NCBI GenBank assembly: GCA_027035765.1
Contig: JALVUD010000039.1
Location: 1-64,000, forward strand
Length of the DNA stretch: 64,000 nucleotides
Reading direction: 5' to 3'
Source: Campylobacteraceae bacterium
Lineage (GTDB): Bacteria; Campylobacterota; Campylobacteria; Campylobacterales; Sulfurovaceae
Shown here: positions 31,927 through 43,039 of the stretch, in pieces
Layout: every line of letters begins with the position of its first letter
Position numbering within the stretch: position 1 is the stretch's first letter
Program-made: the position numbers and the translations under genes
The notes under the pieces: generated by a model
Seen by the model: the letters and a program-made list of their open reading frames with translations, nothing else
What the model was told of the DNA's origin: nothing
Database searches by the model: none

Positions 31927-32552
31927 ACGGCGCGATCCTGATCCTCTCCGGTCCCAGCGGAGCGGGGAAAAGTACGATCATTCAGCGGGCGGAACCCCAT
32001 ATCGGAGATTTTTACTTCTCTATTTCCACCACGACCCGCCCCCCGAGAGAGGGAGAGGTTCACGGGGTGGACTACTACTTTACCGACAAGGAGAGTTTCG
32101 AGCGGGAGATCGCTGCCGGGGAGTTTCTGGAGTATGCCCGGGTCCATGGCAACTACTACGGGACCTCCCTCAAACCGGTCCGCGAGGCATTGGCCGAGGG
32201 GAAGCTGGTGATCTTCGACATCGATGTCCAGGGGCATCGGCTTGCCAGGGAGCGGATGGGGGACCGAATCACCTCCGCCTTTATCACTCCGCCGACTCTG
32301 GCGGAGCTGGAACGCCGTCTGATGAGCCGTTCCACCGACGATCCCGACACCGTCCGGAGGCGTCTGGAGAACGCCCGGGAGGAGATCCGGGCCCTGGAGG
32401 AGTATGACTTCCTGATCGTCAACGACGATCTGGAAAAGGCGACGGAGGAGTTCGTCTCCATCGCGCGGGCGGCCCGACTCCGTCCGGGGCACGAGGCACT
32501 GGAGCGTTTCCGGGAATCCTGGCTCGCTACAGTTTCCAATACTCCTCATTAA
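31923..32552 (+). CDS. gmk: Guanylate kinase
   Basis: A 209-residue nucleoside monophosphate kinase converting GMP to GDP. The P-loop GPSGAGKST is near residue 10, followed by STTTRPPREGEVHGVDYYF (GMP binding) and VIFDIDVQGHRLAR. Length is typical. Translationally coupled to the preceding acid-rich protein and followed by tatA, which has its own -10 box. Confidence 0.96.
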   Translation: MNGAILILSGPSGAGKSTIIQRAEPHIGDFYFSISTTTRPPREGEVHGVDYYFTDKESFEREIAAGEFLEYARVHGNYYGTSLKPVREALAEGKLVIFDIDVQGHRLARERMGDRITSAFITPPTLAELERRLMSRSTDDPDTVRRRLENAREEIRALEEYDFLIVNDDLEKATEEFVSIARAARLRPGHEALERFRESWLATVSNTPH

Positions 32553-32563
32553 AAAAGTTCCAG

Positions 32564-32569
32564 TATAAT
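32564..32569 (+). promoter_or_regulatory. -10 box of tatA
   Basis: TATAAT, 54 nt before the tatA ATG. The leader has the hairpin-like GCGCTGCGGCGCG and the ribosome site GAAAGGA. Confidence 0.55.
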
Positions 32570-32622
32570 ACCTCCAAATTCAACAGAGAGAAGCGCTGCG
32601 GCGCGGATGAAAGGATCAGACG

Positions 32623-32859
32623 ATGGGTATGCCTAGCGGATGGGAACTGCTGTTGGTCGTGGGAGTGATTGTCCTCCTCTTCGGCGGAAAGAAGATTCCC
32701 GAACTGGCCAAAGGCCTGGGAAAAGGGATCAAGGATTTCAAACAGGCGGTCAAAGAGGATGAGGAGTCTTCCGAAACACCTGCCAAAGAGATCGAAAACA
32801 AAGAGAAGAGCGCTTCTGCCGAGCAGAGCGCCGATGTCAAAGAGAGTCAAAAGGCCTAA
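32623..32859 (+). CDS. tatA: Sec-independent translocase protein TatA
   Basis: A 78-residue protein with one transmembrane helix (about 6-23), the hinge [21 protein letters not shown] typical of TatA, and an acidic low-complexity tail. It forms the pore of the twin-arginine pathway. tatB and tatC are not in the window. The gene sits between gmk and argS, as remembered for Helicobacter. Confidence 0.94.
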   Translation: MGMPSGWELLLVVGVIVLLFGGKKIPELAKGLGKGIKDFKQAVKEDEESSETPAKEIENKEKSASAEQSADVKESQKA

Positions 32860-32940
32860 ATGACCCGGGAGTCCACTCCCCTCTCCCCGGCTCTTTGGAG
32901 CCATCTTCACACAATTCCTCAATAACGGATTCAATAAACG

Positions 32941-34638
32941 ATGCAGATCAAATCACAACTCAATCAGTTGATACAGCGTGCCTGTGAACGGGCAGAGATT
33001 CCGGCTGAAAATGTCCAGGTCAACGAAGCGGGCAAACCGGAATTCGGCGACTATCAGTTCAACGGAGCGATGGCCCTGGCCAAGCGCCTGGGACGTAATC
33101 CTCGTGAGATCGCCCAATCCATCGTGGAGGCGATCGAAGAGAACGAAATGCTCGATCGGGTCGAGATCGCCGGTCCCGGCTTCATCAATCTCCACCTCCG
33201 TGCCGACTGGCTGGCCGCAGGTCTCGATGCGGCGGCCCGGGACGAGCGTCTGGGGGTCGGACGTTTCGAGACCCCCCGCAAGGTGGTGGTGGACTACTCC
33301 AGCCCCAACATGGCCAAGCAGATGCATGTGGGGCACCTGCGCTCCACGATTATCGGGGACTCCCTGGCCAATCTCTTTGCCTTCCTGGGGGATGAGGTGA
33401 TCCGCCAGAACCATATTGGAGACTGGGGGACCCAGTTTGGGATGCTGATTGCTTATCTCGAGGAGCTGGGCGAGGGAGCCGAAGGGAGCCTCCACGACCT
33501 GGAAGAGTTCTACAAGGCGGCCAAGAAGCGTTTTGACGAGGATGCGGCTTTCGCCGACAAATCCCGGGAGTATGTGGTGAAGCTCCAGGGGGGCGATGTG
33601 CGCTGTCTGCACCTCTGGGAGAATTTCATCGACAAATCCCTGGGGCACTGCGAAGAGGTCTACTCCAAACTTCACGTGAAACTGACCCGGGAGGATGTGC
33701 GGGCCGAGAGCAGCTACAACGATGACCTGGAGGCTATTGTCAAAGATCTGGAGGCCAAGGGGCTGCTGCAGGAGAGCCAGGGGGCCAAAGTGGTCTTCAC
33801 GGAGGGGGAGGAGAACCCCCTGATCATTCAGAAGAGCGACGGCGGCTTCCTCTACGCCACCACCGATCTGGCGGCGATCCGCTTCCGGGTCGCCCAGCTG
33901 GGAGCCAAACGGATCAGTTACGTGGTGGATGCCCGACAGGCGGGTCACTTCCAACAGGTCTTTACTGTGGCGCGTCTGGCCGGGTACGCTCCGGAGGATG
34001 TGCAGCTGGAGCATGTCTCTTTCGGGATGATGTTAGACAAGTCGGGCCGTCCTTTCAAGACCCGTGACGGCGGTACCGTCAAACTGATCGATCTGCTGGA
34101 AGAGGCGGTCGAACGGGCCAAAGGGGCCATCACCCAGCGGGAGGCCTATAGCAAAGAGGAGCTGGAGAAGATCGCCGAGATCGTGGGGATCGGGGCGGTG
34201 AAGTATTCGGACCTCTCCATCAACCGGGAGTCCAACTATATCTTCGACTGGGACCGGATGCTCTCCCTGGAGGGCAATACCTCCCTCTATCAGCAGTACG
34301 CCTATGCCCGGATCCGCTCCATCTTCCGCAAATACCAGGGCGAGGTGACCGGTGAAGTGAAGATCGGCGATGAACTGGAGCGGCGGCTGGCGCTGAAGCT
34401 GCTCCAGCTCGAAGATGTGCTCCGGGCCGCGGCGCGGGAGGCGATGCCCCACTACATCACGACCTACCTCTACGAACTGGCCACCCTCTTCATGAAGTTC
34501 TACGAGAACAACCCCATCCTGAGAGAGGATGTCCCCGAGGATCTGCGTCAAAGCCGTCTGATCCTGGCCCGCTGTACGGCTGAGACCCTGCGGCTGGCAC
34601 TGGAGATCCTGGGGATCAAGGTGCTGGAGCGCCTCTGA
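32941..34638 (+). CDS. argS: Arginyl-tRNA synthetase
   Basis: A 565-residue class I synthetase. The N-terminal additional domain is followed by VDYSSPNMAKQMHVGHLRST, where HVGH is the HIGH motif; no KMSKS lysine motif is obvious, as is common in ArgRS (the region MMLDKSGRPFKTRDG stands in for it). The C-terminal DALR anticodon-binding domain ends in ALEILGIKVLERL. No ribosome site is visible before ATG 32941. It is near the tRNA-Arg gene, perhaps by chance. Confidence 0.95.
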   Translation: MQIKSQLNQLIQRACERAEIPAENVQVNEAGKPEFGDYQFNGAMALAKRLGRNPREIAQSIVEAIEENEMLDRVEIAGPGFINLHLRADWLAAGLDAAARDERLGVGRFETPRKVVVDYSSPNMAKQMHVGHLRSTIIGDSLANLFAFLGDEVIRQNHIGDWGTQFGMLIAYLEELGEGAEGSLHDLEEFYKAAKKRFDEDAAFADKSREYVVKLQGGDVRCLHLWENFIDKSLGHCEEVYSKLHVKLTREDVRAESSYNDDLEAIVKDLEAKGLLQESQGAKVVFTEGEENPLIIQKSDGGFLYATTDLAAIRFRVAQLGAKRISYVVDARQAGHFQQVFTVARLAGYAPEDVQLEHVSFGMMLDKSGRPFKTRDGGTVKLIDLLEEAVERAKGAITQREAYSKEELEKIAEIVGIGAVKYSDLSINRESNYIFDWDRMLSLEGNTSLYQQYAYARIRSIFRKYQGEVTGEVKIGDELERRLALKLLQLEDVLRAAAREAMPHYITTYLYELATLFMKFYENNPILREDVPEDLRQSRLILARCTAETLRLALEILGIKVLERL

Positions 34639-34958
34639 TGGGCCGCATCTTCTTCTTCGTCCTGCTGACCCTGGGGCTGATCGCCCTGGATTGGTATCGC
34701 CGACGTGACTGGCGCAAGAGTCTTATCGCGCTGGGGACTTTCCTCTGGATCGCCTCCCTGGCGATGATGGGCCTGACCATGCGGGCGATCCTGCCGCTCT
34801 TTCTGGCCCATGCGGTGCTTCTGGCTCTGGCATGGCTGGCGCTGCTCTTCTATCTCTACAAAGAACGCTATCTCTGGTGGGCCTTTCTCCTGCCGGCGGC
34901 GACCCTGCTGCTCTTTGTGGCGCTGAACTTTTTTGAAGGCTCCCGCTACGAGGGCTGA
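34638..34958 (+). CDS. Small integral membrane protein, uncharacterised
   Basis: A 106-residue protein with about four hydrophobic segments (4-18, 29-50, 53-74, 80-98) separated by basic loops (YRRRDWRKS, YKERY). It shares one base with the argS stop (TGATG), so it is co-translated with argS. No family recognised. The high Leu/Ala content and tight coupling argue that it is real. Confidence 0.7.
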   Translation: MGRIFFFVLLTLGLIALDWYRRRDWRKSLIALGTFLWIASLAMMGLTMRAILPLFLAHAVLLALAWLALLFYLYKERYLWWAFLLPAATLLLFVALNFFEGSRYEG

Positions 34959-35170
34959 TTTTCTGATCCTGTTCTCTTCAAATTTTTCGCTATCTCTTTT
35001 ATACTCCAATAAAGCTCTCTGAAAAACTGTGTCATTCCGGACCAGATCCGGAATATGGGATGATAAATACCCATCCATAGGGATTCAGGGCGTCTATTCA
35101 CCCTCTCAGCCATTTTTTAGGCCTCCACCCTCTTTGCCACAGATTATAGGTTTCATAAGTAAATTTATTT
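34959..35170. repeat. Intergenic stretch with REP-like hairpins
   Basis: ATTCCGGA-CCAGA-TCCGGAAT (35034-35054) and ATGGG/CCCAT (35055-35074) form a relative of the element at 1761-1838, sharing GTCATTCCGGA and GATCCGGAAT. A TATACT hexamer at 35000 could start a short transcript through it. The rest is AT-rich promoter sequence of the ferritin gene. Confidence 0.6.
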
Positions 35171-35208
35171 GGAAAATAATTTTCCTTTAAGAGTATTTAG
35201 CATATAAT
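35171..35208 (+). promoter_or_regulatory. Promoter and palindromic operator of the DPSL ferritin
   Basis: TATAAT at 35203-35208 is preceded by a perfect AT-rich palindrome GGAAAATAATTTTCC (35171-35185) covering the -35 region. Position and composition suit a Fur/PerR-type repressor, but the sequence is not a textbook Fur or PerR box. The ATG is about 45 nt downstream. Confidence 0.5.
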
Positions 35209-35254
35209 TCTTTATGGAAAAAATTTATCCATAAGAAAATCAGAAGGAGAAATG

Positions 35255-35761
35255 ATGGCACGAAGAGGAAACTCCATTATCAAAGGGATCGAGGTCTCGG
35301 AGCTGATTCGGCTTCTCAACAAAGCCTACGCCGATGAGTGGCTGGCCTATTATCAGTATTACATCGAGGAGAAGGTGGTCAAGGGGATCATGAAAGACGC
35401 GGCGATCGCCGAACTGCAACAGCACGCGGCCGATGAGCTGCGCCACGCCGATATGGTGGCGCAGCGGATCCTACAGCTGGGCGGGACCCCGCTGCTGAGT
35501 CCCAAAGAGTGGTTCACCCAGACCAACTGCGGTTACGAAGAGCCCAAAGATTTCGACGTGGTGGCGATCCTGGAGGATGCCATCAAAGGGGAGCAGTGTG
35601 CTATCAGCACCTACTCAGAGTTGGCGGAGATGACCCGCGAGAAGGATATCGTCACCTACGACCTGGTCAGCCAGATCCTGGCCGACGAGGTAGAGCACGA
35701 GGAGGACCTGACGGCGCTCCATGAGGATATCACCGAGTTCATCAGCTCCCTGAGAGGCTGA
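35255..35761 (+). CDS. DPSL-type ferritin-like protein (thioferritin family)
   Basis: A 168-residue four-helix ferritin-like protein. Diiron ligands are E28, the ExxH at 61-64 (ELRH), an acidic residue in the third helix and the ExxH at 145-148 (EVEH), a bacterioferritin-type site. Two cysteines, C92 (QTNCGYEEP) and C115 (GEQCAIS), match the conserved pair of Dps-like DPSL proteins, which protect against peroxide and store iron. The second of two tandem ATG codons is chosen for its spacing to AGGAG. It opens an oxidative-stress cluster with rubrerythrin and KatG. Confidence 0.82.
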   Translation: MARRGNSIIKGIEVSELIRLLNKAYADEWLAYYQYYIEEKVVKGIMKDAAIAELQQHAADELRHADMVAQRILQLGGTPLLSPKEWFTQTNCGYEEPKDFDVVAILEDAIKGEQCAISTYSELAEMTREKDIVTYDLVSQILADEVEHEEDLTALHEDITEFISSLRG

Positions 35762-35965
35762 GGTTCAAAATAGAACGAGTGGATGCGGTGACTTTGGAGG
35801 CGGGGCTTTAGCCCTGCGCAGGTCTGAAGTCCCGCCCCCTTTATCTTAATTGAGTGCTCTGAAAAACAACCGGTTTCACTCGATGACTCTGGCAGTCGCG
35901 AACGCAAGCGCCCGTTTCACGGATTGAACGCTCCTTTGTCGCCATCGAGTGAAACCTCTCTCGGA
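35762..35965. repeat. Repeat-bearing spacer with 14-bp inverted repeat
   Basis: Holds GGAGGCGGGGCTTTAGCCC, then CCTGCGCAGGTCTGAAGTCC, a palindromic module related to 46354-46400. GGTTTCACTCGATG (35872-35885) returns inverted as CATCGAGTGAAACC (35943-35956), flanking 57 nt just upstream of the rubrerythrin -10 box. No gene seen. Confidence 0.7.
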
Positions 35966-35971
35966 TATAAT
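35966..35971 (+). promoter_or_regulatory. -10 box of the rubrerythrin gene
   Basis: TATAAT preceded by GGA, 38 nt upstream of the ATG and 9 nt downstream of the right arm of the 14-bp inverted repeat. Confidence 0.6.
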
Positions 35972-36009
35972 CAGAGGGTTCAATAAAAATAACAAAAAAG
36001 GAAAAAACA

Positions 36010-36669
36010 ATGAAACAATACGAAAGTTACAAATGCGAGGTCTGCGGCAACGAGGTGGAGGTTCAACACGTCGGAGGCGGCACCCTGGTCTGCTGCGGTC
36101 AGGAGATGGTCTGTACCACGGAGAATCTGACGGCAGTCAATCTGATGAAAGCCTTCGCCGGCGAATCCCAGGCGCGGAACAAATATGAGTTCTTCGCCGA
36201 GGTGGCGATGGAGGAGGGGCTGCACCGGATCGCCCGCTTCTTCCAGGAGGCGGCCGACAACGAGAAATACCACGCCCAGGCGGAGTTCAAAGCCTACAAC
36301 AAACTGGTCCACGGAGTGGAGCTCGACAGCACCCAGAAGAATCTGCAGTACGCCGCCGACGGAGAGCGCTACGAGCACGAGGAGATGTACCCCAACTTCG
36401 CCGCCATCGCCAAAGAGGAGGGTCTGGAGGCTATCGCCCGGCTCTTGCGGGCCATCGGCAAGGTGGAGGTGGAGCACGAGCGGGAGTATCTGGAGCTCAA
36501 AGCGGCCCTGGAGCGGGAAGGGTTCTTCGACAGCGAGAACAACGAAGAGTGGATCTGCGAAGTCTGCGGCCACGTTCACCGGGGCAAGCGTCCTCCCGCC
36601 CAGTGCCCGCTTTGCAAGGCCGACCGGGAATACTTCAAAAAGCGTTGTCCCGATGTCACTGCCGGCTAG
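36010..36669 (+). CDS. rbr: Desulforubrerythrin
   Basis: A 219-residue three-domain peroxidase. The N-terminal desulforedoxin-like iron site is C9, C12, C28, C29 (CEVCG and VCCG). The middle part is a diiron four-helix bundle with GESQARNKYEFFAEVAMEEG and the second VEVEHEREY. The C-terminal rubredoxin has CEVCG and CPLC. The same order is known from the Campylobacter jejuni desulforubrerythrin. It reduces hydrogen peroxide in the cytoplasm. Clearly part of the oxidative-stress cluster. Confidence 0.93.
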   Translation: MKQYESYKCEVCGNEVEVQHVGGGTLVCCGQEMVCTTENLTAVNLMKAFAGESQARNKYEFFAEVAMEEGLHRIARFFQEAADNEKYHAQAEFKAYNKLVHGVELDSTQKNLQYAADGERYEHEEMYPNFAAIAKEEGLEAIARLLRAIGKVEVEHEREYLELKAALEREGFFDSENNEEWICEVCGHVHRGKRPPAQCPLCKADREYFKKRCPDVTAG

Positions 36670-36707
36670 GCAGGCCCGTACTGCGGTACCGGTTTGTAGC
36701 CGGGTAC

Positions 36708-38926
<2,219 letters not shown>

Positions 38927-38941
38927 GTGTGGGAGAACTTC

Positions 38942-39283
38942 CTACTTTTGTGAGTTTTTGGCCGCTCTCAGCTCTTCGAGGAACTCCTCCAGGCTGTAGC
39001 GCTGGCGGTAGTTGGGGGTCATGAGGTGGACGATGATCTCGCCCAGGTCGGCGACGATCCATTCGTCGCTCTCGTCGGAGCCGTAAAAGGTCTCACCCAG
39101 CGGCTTGAGCTCCTCTTTCATGTTGTCGAAAAGGGCCTGGGTATGTTTGCCCCCCAGGGAGTTGGCGATGATCACCTGCTTGGCGATATAGTCCACATTG
39201 CCCAGATCGAAAACTTCGATCTCTTCGGCTTTTTTGCTGTCCAATAGATGGACGATACGATCGACACGTTCCTGTAGTGTCAC
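38942..39283 (-). CDS. rsfS: Ribosomal silencing factor RsfS
   Basis: A 113-residue RsfS/Iojap protein that binds L14 and blocks subunit joining in starvation. KAEEIEVFDLGNVDYIAKQVIIANS, the DEWIVADLGEIIVHLMTPNYRQRYSLEE segment and length are diagnostic. It starts with GTG overlapping the nadD stop as GTGA, with GGAGA upstream. The nadD-rsfS pairing is widespread. Confidence 0.94.
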   Translation of the reverse strand: MTLQERVDRIVHLLDSKKAEEIEVFDLGNVDYIAKQVIIANSLGGKHTQALFDNMKEELKPLGETFYGSDESDEWIVADLGEIIVHLMTPNYRQRYSLEEFLEELRAAKNSQK

Positions 39284-39846
39284 AGAGTCTCCTTTGATAG
39301 ATGATAGGTTTGGATCACTTCGTCACGGATCCTGGGATCCACATACTCCAGCCCGCGGCCCCGGCGGATCTCGGTCGAGCTGACGGGGACCTCCACCGGC
39401 AGGATCTGCGCCTCTCGAAGCATCGAGAGGTCGGGGTGCTCTTCGCCCCGGGTGGCGACGATCCAGATCGCCTCCCGGTTCAGGGTCTCGAAATCTTTCC
39501 ACTTGGTGACGGAGGAGAGGTTGTCGCTGCCGATCACAAGGTATCTCAGAGGGTAACTCTTCTTCAGAGCCCGCCAGGTCTCGATGGTATAGACCGGCCG
39601 TCCCTGCCGGATCTCATAGTCGCTCACCTCCACCCCCGGCAGATCGAAGACTCTCCGGCACCACTCCAGACGCTGAAGGGCCGAAGCGTGGCTCTGTTCC
39701 TTGAAGGGATTGAGCCAGGCGGGAACGACGATCACTTGATCGATTCGGGGCTCTTCCAGCAGTTTCTCGACGATCCGGCGATGCCCGAGATGCGGAGGGT
39801 CGAAGCTCCCGCCAAACAGTGCCGCCTCCCCCGATCCTTTAACCAA
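39280..39846 (-). CDS. nadD: Nicotinate-nucleotide adenylyltransferase
   Basis: With start TTG 39846 it has 188 residues. ALFGGSFDPPHLGHRRI is the nucleotide-binding (H/T)xGH motif, and the C-terminal SSTEIRRG is the ISSTxIR motif of the family. It makes deamido-NAD. The frame is open to an ATG at 39888, but the intervening residues are not family-like, and AGAGG stands 7 nt before the TTG. Coupled to rsfS. Confidence 0.92.
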   Translation of the reverse strand: MVKGSGEAALFGGSFDPPHLGHRRIVEKLLEEPRIDQVIVVPAWLNPFKEQSHASALQRLEWCRRVFDLPGVEVSDYEIRQGRPVYTIETWRALKKSYPLRYLVIGSDNLSSVTKWKDFETLNREAIWIVATRGEEHPDLSMLREAQILPVEVPVSSTEIRRGRGLEYVDPRIRDEVIQTYHLSKETL

Positions 39847-39969
39847 GCGATAACCTCTGATGGAGTAAAATATTAGGAAGTTTACCATAATCCCGGAATA
39901 GGCGTCTGCGCGTTTAGGAGGAAATTTCGGGAGAAAACGAAACAGTCATCAGATAAAAAGGGAGGGGAA

Positions 39970-41178
39970 ATGCTCAAAACCATCAAGGACCTGGAGATTG
40001 ACGGCTCCACCGTCTTCATCCGCTGTGATTTCAATGTGCCCATCGACGAGTTCGGCAACATCACTGACGATCGGCGGATCCGGGCGGCGCTCCAGACTAT
40101 TCGCTACTGTATTGACCGGAACTGTAAGGTGGTACTCGGTTCTCACTTTGAGCGTCCCGAACCCGGAAAGTTCGAGGAGAAGTATTCCCTCTACCCTGTC
40201 TACAAGCGCCTCGATATCCTGCTGAAGCATAAAAACCATCTCTATTTCGACGACTCCAAAGCGGGGGCGGTCATCACTCCCCGGGCCCTGGAACTCTTCC
40301 AGGGGATGGAAGAGGGGGATGTGCTTCTTCTGGAAAACCTCCGCTTCGATCCCGGCGAGACCAAAGATGACATCGAGTTCGCCAAAAAGCTGGCCCAATT
40401 CGGTGAATTCTATGTCAACGACGCCTTCGGGGCCTGCCACCGCAAACATGCTTCGATCCACGCCATCGCCTCCCTCTATGACAAGGAGCACAAGGCGGCG
40501 GGCTTCCTCCTGGCCAAGGAGGTCAACTTCTTCGCCAAGGTTTTGGAGAATCCCTCCCGTCCTTTCGTCGCGGTCGTCGGCGGGAGCAAAGTCTCGGGCA
40601 AGCTGGAGGCGCTGAACCGGCTTATCGGCAAGGTGGACAAGATTATCATCGGAGGCGGGATGGCCTTTACCTTCCTCAAGGCCCAGGGGTATGAGGTTGG
40701 AAACTCACTGGTGGAGGAGGATCTTATCGACGAGGCACGGACCATTACCTACAAAGCCAAAAAGAACGGTGTCAAATTCTATCTGCCCGTCGATGTGGTG
40801 GTTGCCCCGGAGCTGAGCGAGACGGCAACGGTCAAGTATCTGCCGACCCAGGAGATTCCCGAAGGGTGGATGGGGCTGGATATCGGTCCGGCCAGCACCC
40901 GGCTTTTTCGGGAAGCCCTCAACGATGCCCATACCATCATGTGGAACGGGCCGATGGGAGTCTACGAGATGGAGAAGTTCGCCAAAGGCTCCATCAAGAT
41001 GTCCCACTACATCGCCGAGAGCCACGCCACGACGATCGTGGGAGGAGGTGACACCGCTGACGTGGCGGCCCGGGCCGGGGATGTGGACGAGATGACCTTT
41101 GTCAGTACCGGCGGAGGGGCCAGCCTGAAGCTCATCGAGGGAGAAGAGCTCCCCGGTATCGTCGCGTTGCAAGCCTAA
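39970..41178 (+). CDS. pgk: Phosphoglycerate kinase
   Basis: A 402-residue kinase interconverting 1,3-bisphosphoglycerate and 3-phosphoglycerate. [11 protein letters not shown] near residue 18, [50 protein letters not shown] and [11 protein letters not shown] are all family landmarks. AAAAGGGAGGGG is the ribosome site. CATAAT at 39886 is a possible -10 box. It is followed at 10 nt by tpiA. Confidence 0.97.
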   Translation: MLKTIKDLEIDGSTVFIRCDFNVPIDEFGNITDDRRIRAALQTIRYCIDRNCKVVLGSHFERPEPGKFEEKYSLYPVYKRLDILLKHKNHLYFDDSKAGAVITPRALELFQGMEEGDVLLLENLRFDPGETKDDIEFAKKLAQFGEFYVNDAFGACHRKHASIHAIASLYDKEHKAAGFLLAKEVNFFAKVLENPSRPFVAVVGGSKVSGKLEALNRLIGKVDKIIIGGGMAFTFLKAQGYEVGNSLVEEDLIDEARTITYKAKKNGVKFYLPVDVVVAPELSETATVKYLPTQEIPEGWMGLDIGPASTRLFREALNDAHTIMWNGPMGVYEMEKFAKGSIKMSHYIAESHATTIVGGGDTADVAARAGDVDEMTFVSTGGGASLKLIEGEELPGIVALQA

Positions 41179-41188
41179 AGGAGAGAGA

Positions 41189-41896
41189 ATGATCTTTGCC
41201 GCCAATTTCAAAATGCACCACACCCGCGAAAGCACAACAGAGTATCTGGACCGCCTCGAAGCCCTCATGGAGGCGGCGGAGTACCCCTTCAAAGTGATGG
41301 TTTTCCCTCCGGCGACGGCGTTGCAGCCCTCCCGTGACTGGATCACCGTCGGGGCCCAAAACGCCTATCCCGCCCGGGAAGGGGCCTATACCGGAGAGAT
41401 CGGCCTGAGTCAGCTCGGGGAGTTCGGGATCGATACCGTGCTCCTGGGGCACAGTGAACGCCGACGGATCCTGGGGGAGAGCCAGGAGTTCATCGCCCAA
41501 AAGTTCGCCTTTTTCGCTGAACAGGGACTGCAGATCGTCTACTGTGTCGGTGAGCCGTTGGAGGTGCGCCGGGAGGGGGACGAAGCGGTGGCCGAGTATC
41601 TCTGGGAGCAGTTCGACGGGATCGATCTGGACTATGAACGGCTGATTGTCGCCTATGAACCGGTCTGGGCCATCGGAACCGGACGCGCCGCCAAGGAGGA
41701 GGAGATCGCCGCGACCCACGCCGAGCTGCGTCGCCGGATCAAACGGCCGCTGCTCTACGGCGGCAGTGTCAAGCCCACCAACATCAAAGCGATTGCCGCC
41801 ATTGCCGATGTGGACGGGGTGCTGGTCGGCTCCGCCTCCCTCGATCCCGAGAGTTTCCATGCCATGATGAGTGTGGTGGCGCCTCCCCAGGTATGA
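41189..41896 (+). CDS. tpiA: Triosephosphate isomerase
   Basis: A 235-residue isomerase. The N-terminal AANFKMH contains the catalytic Lys, LLGHSERR the electrophilic His, and VAYEPVWAIGTG the catalytic Glu; YGGSVKPTN and GVLVGSASLD bind phosphate. Slightly shorter than usual, as in other epsilonproteobacteria. Its stop overlaps the next gene as ATGA. Confidence 0.97.
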   Translation: MIFAANFKMHHTRESTTEYLDRLEALMEAAEYPFKVMVFPPATALQPSRDWITVGAQNAYPAREGAYTGEIGLSQLGEFGIDTVLLGHSERRRILGESQEFIAQKFAFFAEQGLQIVYCVGEPLEVRREGDEAVAEYLWEQFDGIDLDYERLIVAYEPVWAIGTGRAAKEEEIAATHAELRRRIKRPLLYGGSVKPTNIKAIAAIADVDGVLVGSASLDPESFHAMMSVVAPPQV

Positions 41897-42858
41897 AGCC
41901 GACCCTGCTCCTCTTTTTTCGCAAACTCCTCTATCTGGCCGCCATGCTCTGGCTGATCTCCCTGATCACCTTCGGAGCGATCCATATGGCCCCCAACAGC
42001 TTTTTTGCCGCGGGGGGGCTCAATCCCAATATGACGCCGGAGGCGATCGCCCACCTCAAAGCGGTCTACGGACTGGACAAACCCCTCTGGATTCAATATC
42101 TCGATTGGCTCAAAGCGATGCTCCATCTCGATTTCGGCGTCTCTTTCGCCAGCGGCAACCGGGTGATCGACGAGATCGGGGCAAGGATCGGTATCACCCT
42201 GGGGATCAACCTCGTCTCGATGGTTCTGATCTTTTGGCTGGCTTTTCGCTACGGGATCCGCAGCGCTCTCAAGGGCGGAGCCTATGAGAGCACGATGAAA
42301 CAGCTCTCACTGCTGAGCTACGCCATGCCCTCCTTCTATCTGGCTTTGCTGCTGATTCTGGTCTTCGGTCTGAAGCTGGGGTGGTTCCCCATGGCGGGGC
42401 TGGAGGGACTGGAACCGAAGCAGGGGCCCGCCCGCTGGCTCGATATCGCCTGGCATCTGGTGCTACCGGTGACGGTGGTGGTCTTTACCGGATTGGGGTC
42501 GCTGATGCTCTATATCCGCTCCCTGACCCGGGAGATCCTCAAAAGCGACTACCTCTTCTATGCCAAAGCCAGAGGCCTGAGTGAGAAGATCATCGTCCGC
42601 CGTTACATCTACCCCAATCTGATGCCTTTTATCGTGACGATTCTGGGGCTCTCGCTGCCGGGACTGCTGGGAGGCAGTGTCATCCTGGAGCAGATCTTCT
42701 CCATTGACGGAATGGGGCTGCTCTTTTATCAAAGCGCTCTGGCACGGGATTACCCCGTCATCATGGGGATTCTGGTTGTGGGGGCTTTTTTGACGCTGCT
42801 GGGAAATATGATCGCCGATCTGGTGCTGCTGGCCATCGACCCGCACCGGAGGCGTTGA
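41893..42858 (+). CDS. DppB/OppB-type ABC transporter permease, orphan
   Basis: A 321-residue inner-membrane permease with six predicted helices. The EAA-type loop is YFLYAKARGLSEKIIVRRYIYPN-like around residue 225 and the C-terminal GGSVILEQIFSIDGMGLLFYQSALARDYPVIMG is diagnostic for peptide/nickel-type permeases. The substrate is unknown. No partner permease, ATPase or binding protein is nearby; the rest of the transporter must be elsewhere. Coupled to tpiA by ATGA. The stop codon lies in GTTGA-GGT-TCAAC. Confidence 0.88.
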   Translation: MKPTLLLFFRKLLYLAAMLWLISLITFGAIHMAPNSFFAAGGLNPNMTPEAIAHLKAVYGLDKPLWIQYLDWLKAMLHLDFGVSFASGNRVIDEIGARIGITLGINLVSMVLIFWLAFRYGIRSALKGGAYESTMKQLSLLSYAMPSFYLALLLILVFGLKLGWFPMAGLEGLEPKQGPARWLDIAWHLVLPVTVVVFTGLGSLMLYIRSLTREILKSDYLFYAKARGLSEKIIVRRYIYPNLMPFIVTILGLSLPGLLGGSVILEQIFSIDGMGLLFYQSALARDYPVIMGILVVGAFLTLLGNMIADLVLLAIDPHRRR

Positions 42859-43039
42859 GGTTCAACCCAAAATTTGCATTAGCCAGCACCCCTTCTGCAT
42901 CGATCATCGGCGGTATGGGCGATCGAAGCGAGTGCTCAACGCACCTTCCGGGTGCGCCTGCGCTTCTCTCCGACACCCCTACGCACCGAGCATCGATGCA
43001 TCTGAAGCACTTTCTACTGCAAAATTTGGGTTCAATCCA
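42854..43039. repeat. MITE-like element with terminal inverted repeats
   Basis: Left end TTCAACCCAAAATTTGCA and right end TGCAAAATTTGGGTTCAA are inverted copies with one mismatch and one indel, about 180 bp apart. The inside has GGTGCG-type hairpins (GCACCTTCCGGGTGC) and no open frame of note. Both ends run into stop codons: dppB on the left and the RHH gene on the right. Confidence 0.65.

Noticed and set aside
35872-35956. 14-bp inverted repeat as a CRISPR repeat or attachment site
   Set aside because: Only one inverted pair, no direct repetition, no integrase nearby on this side.
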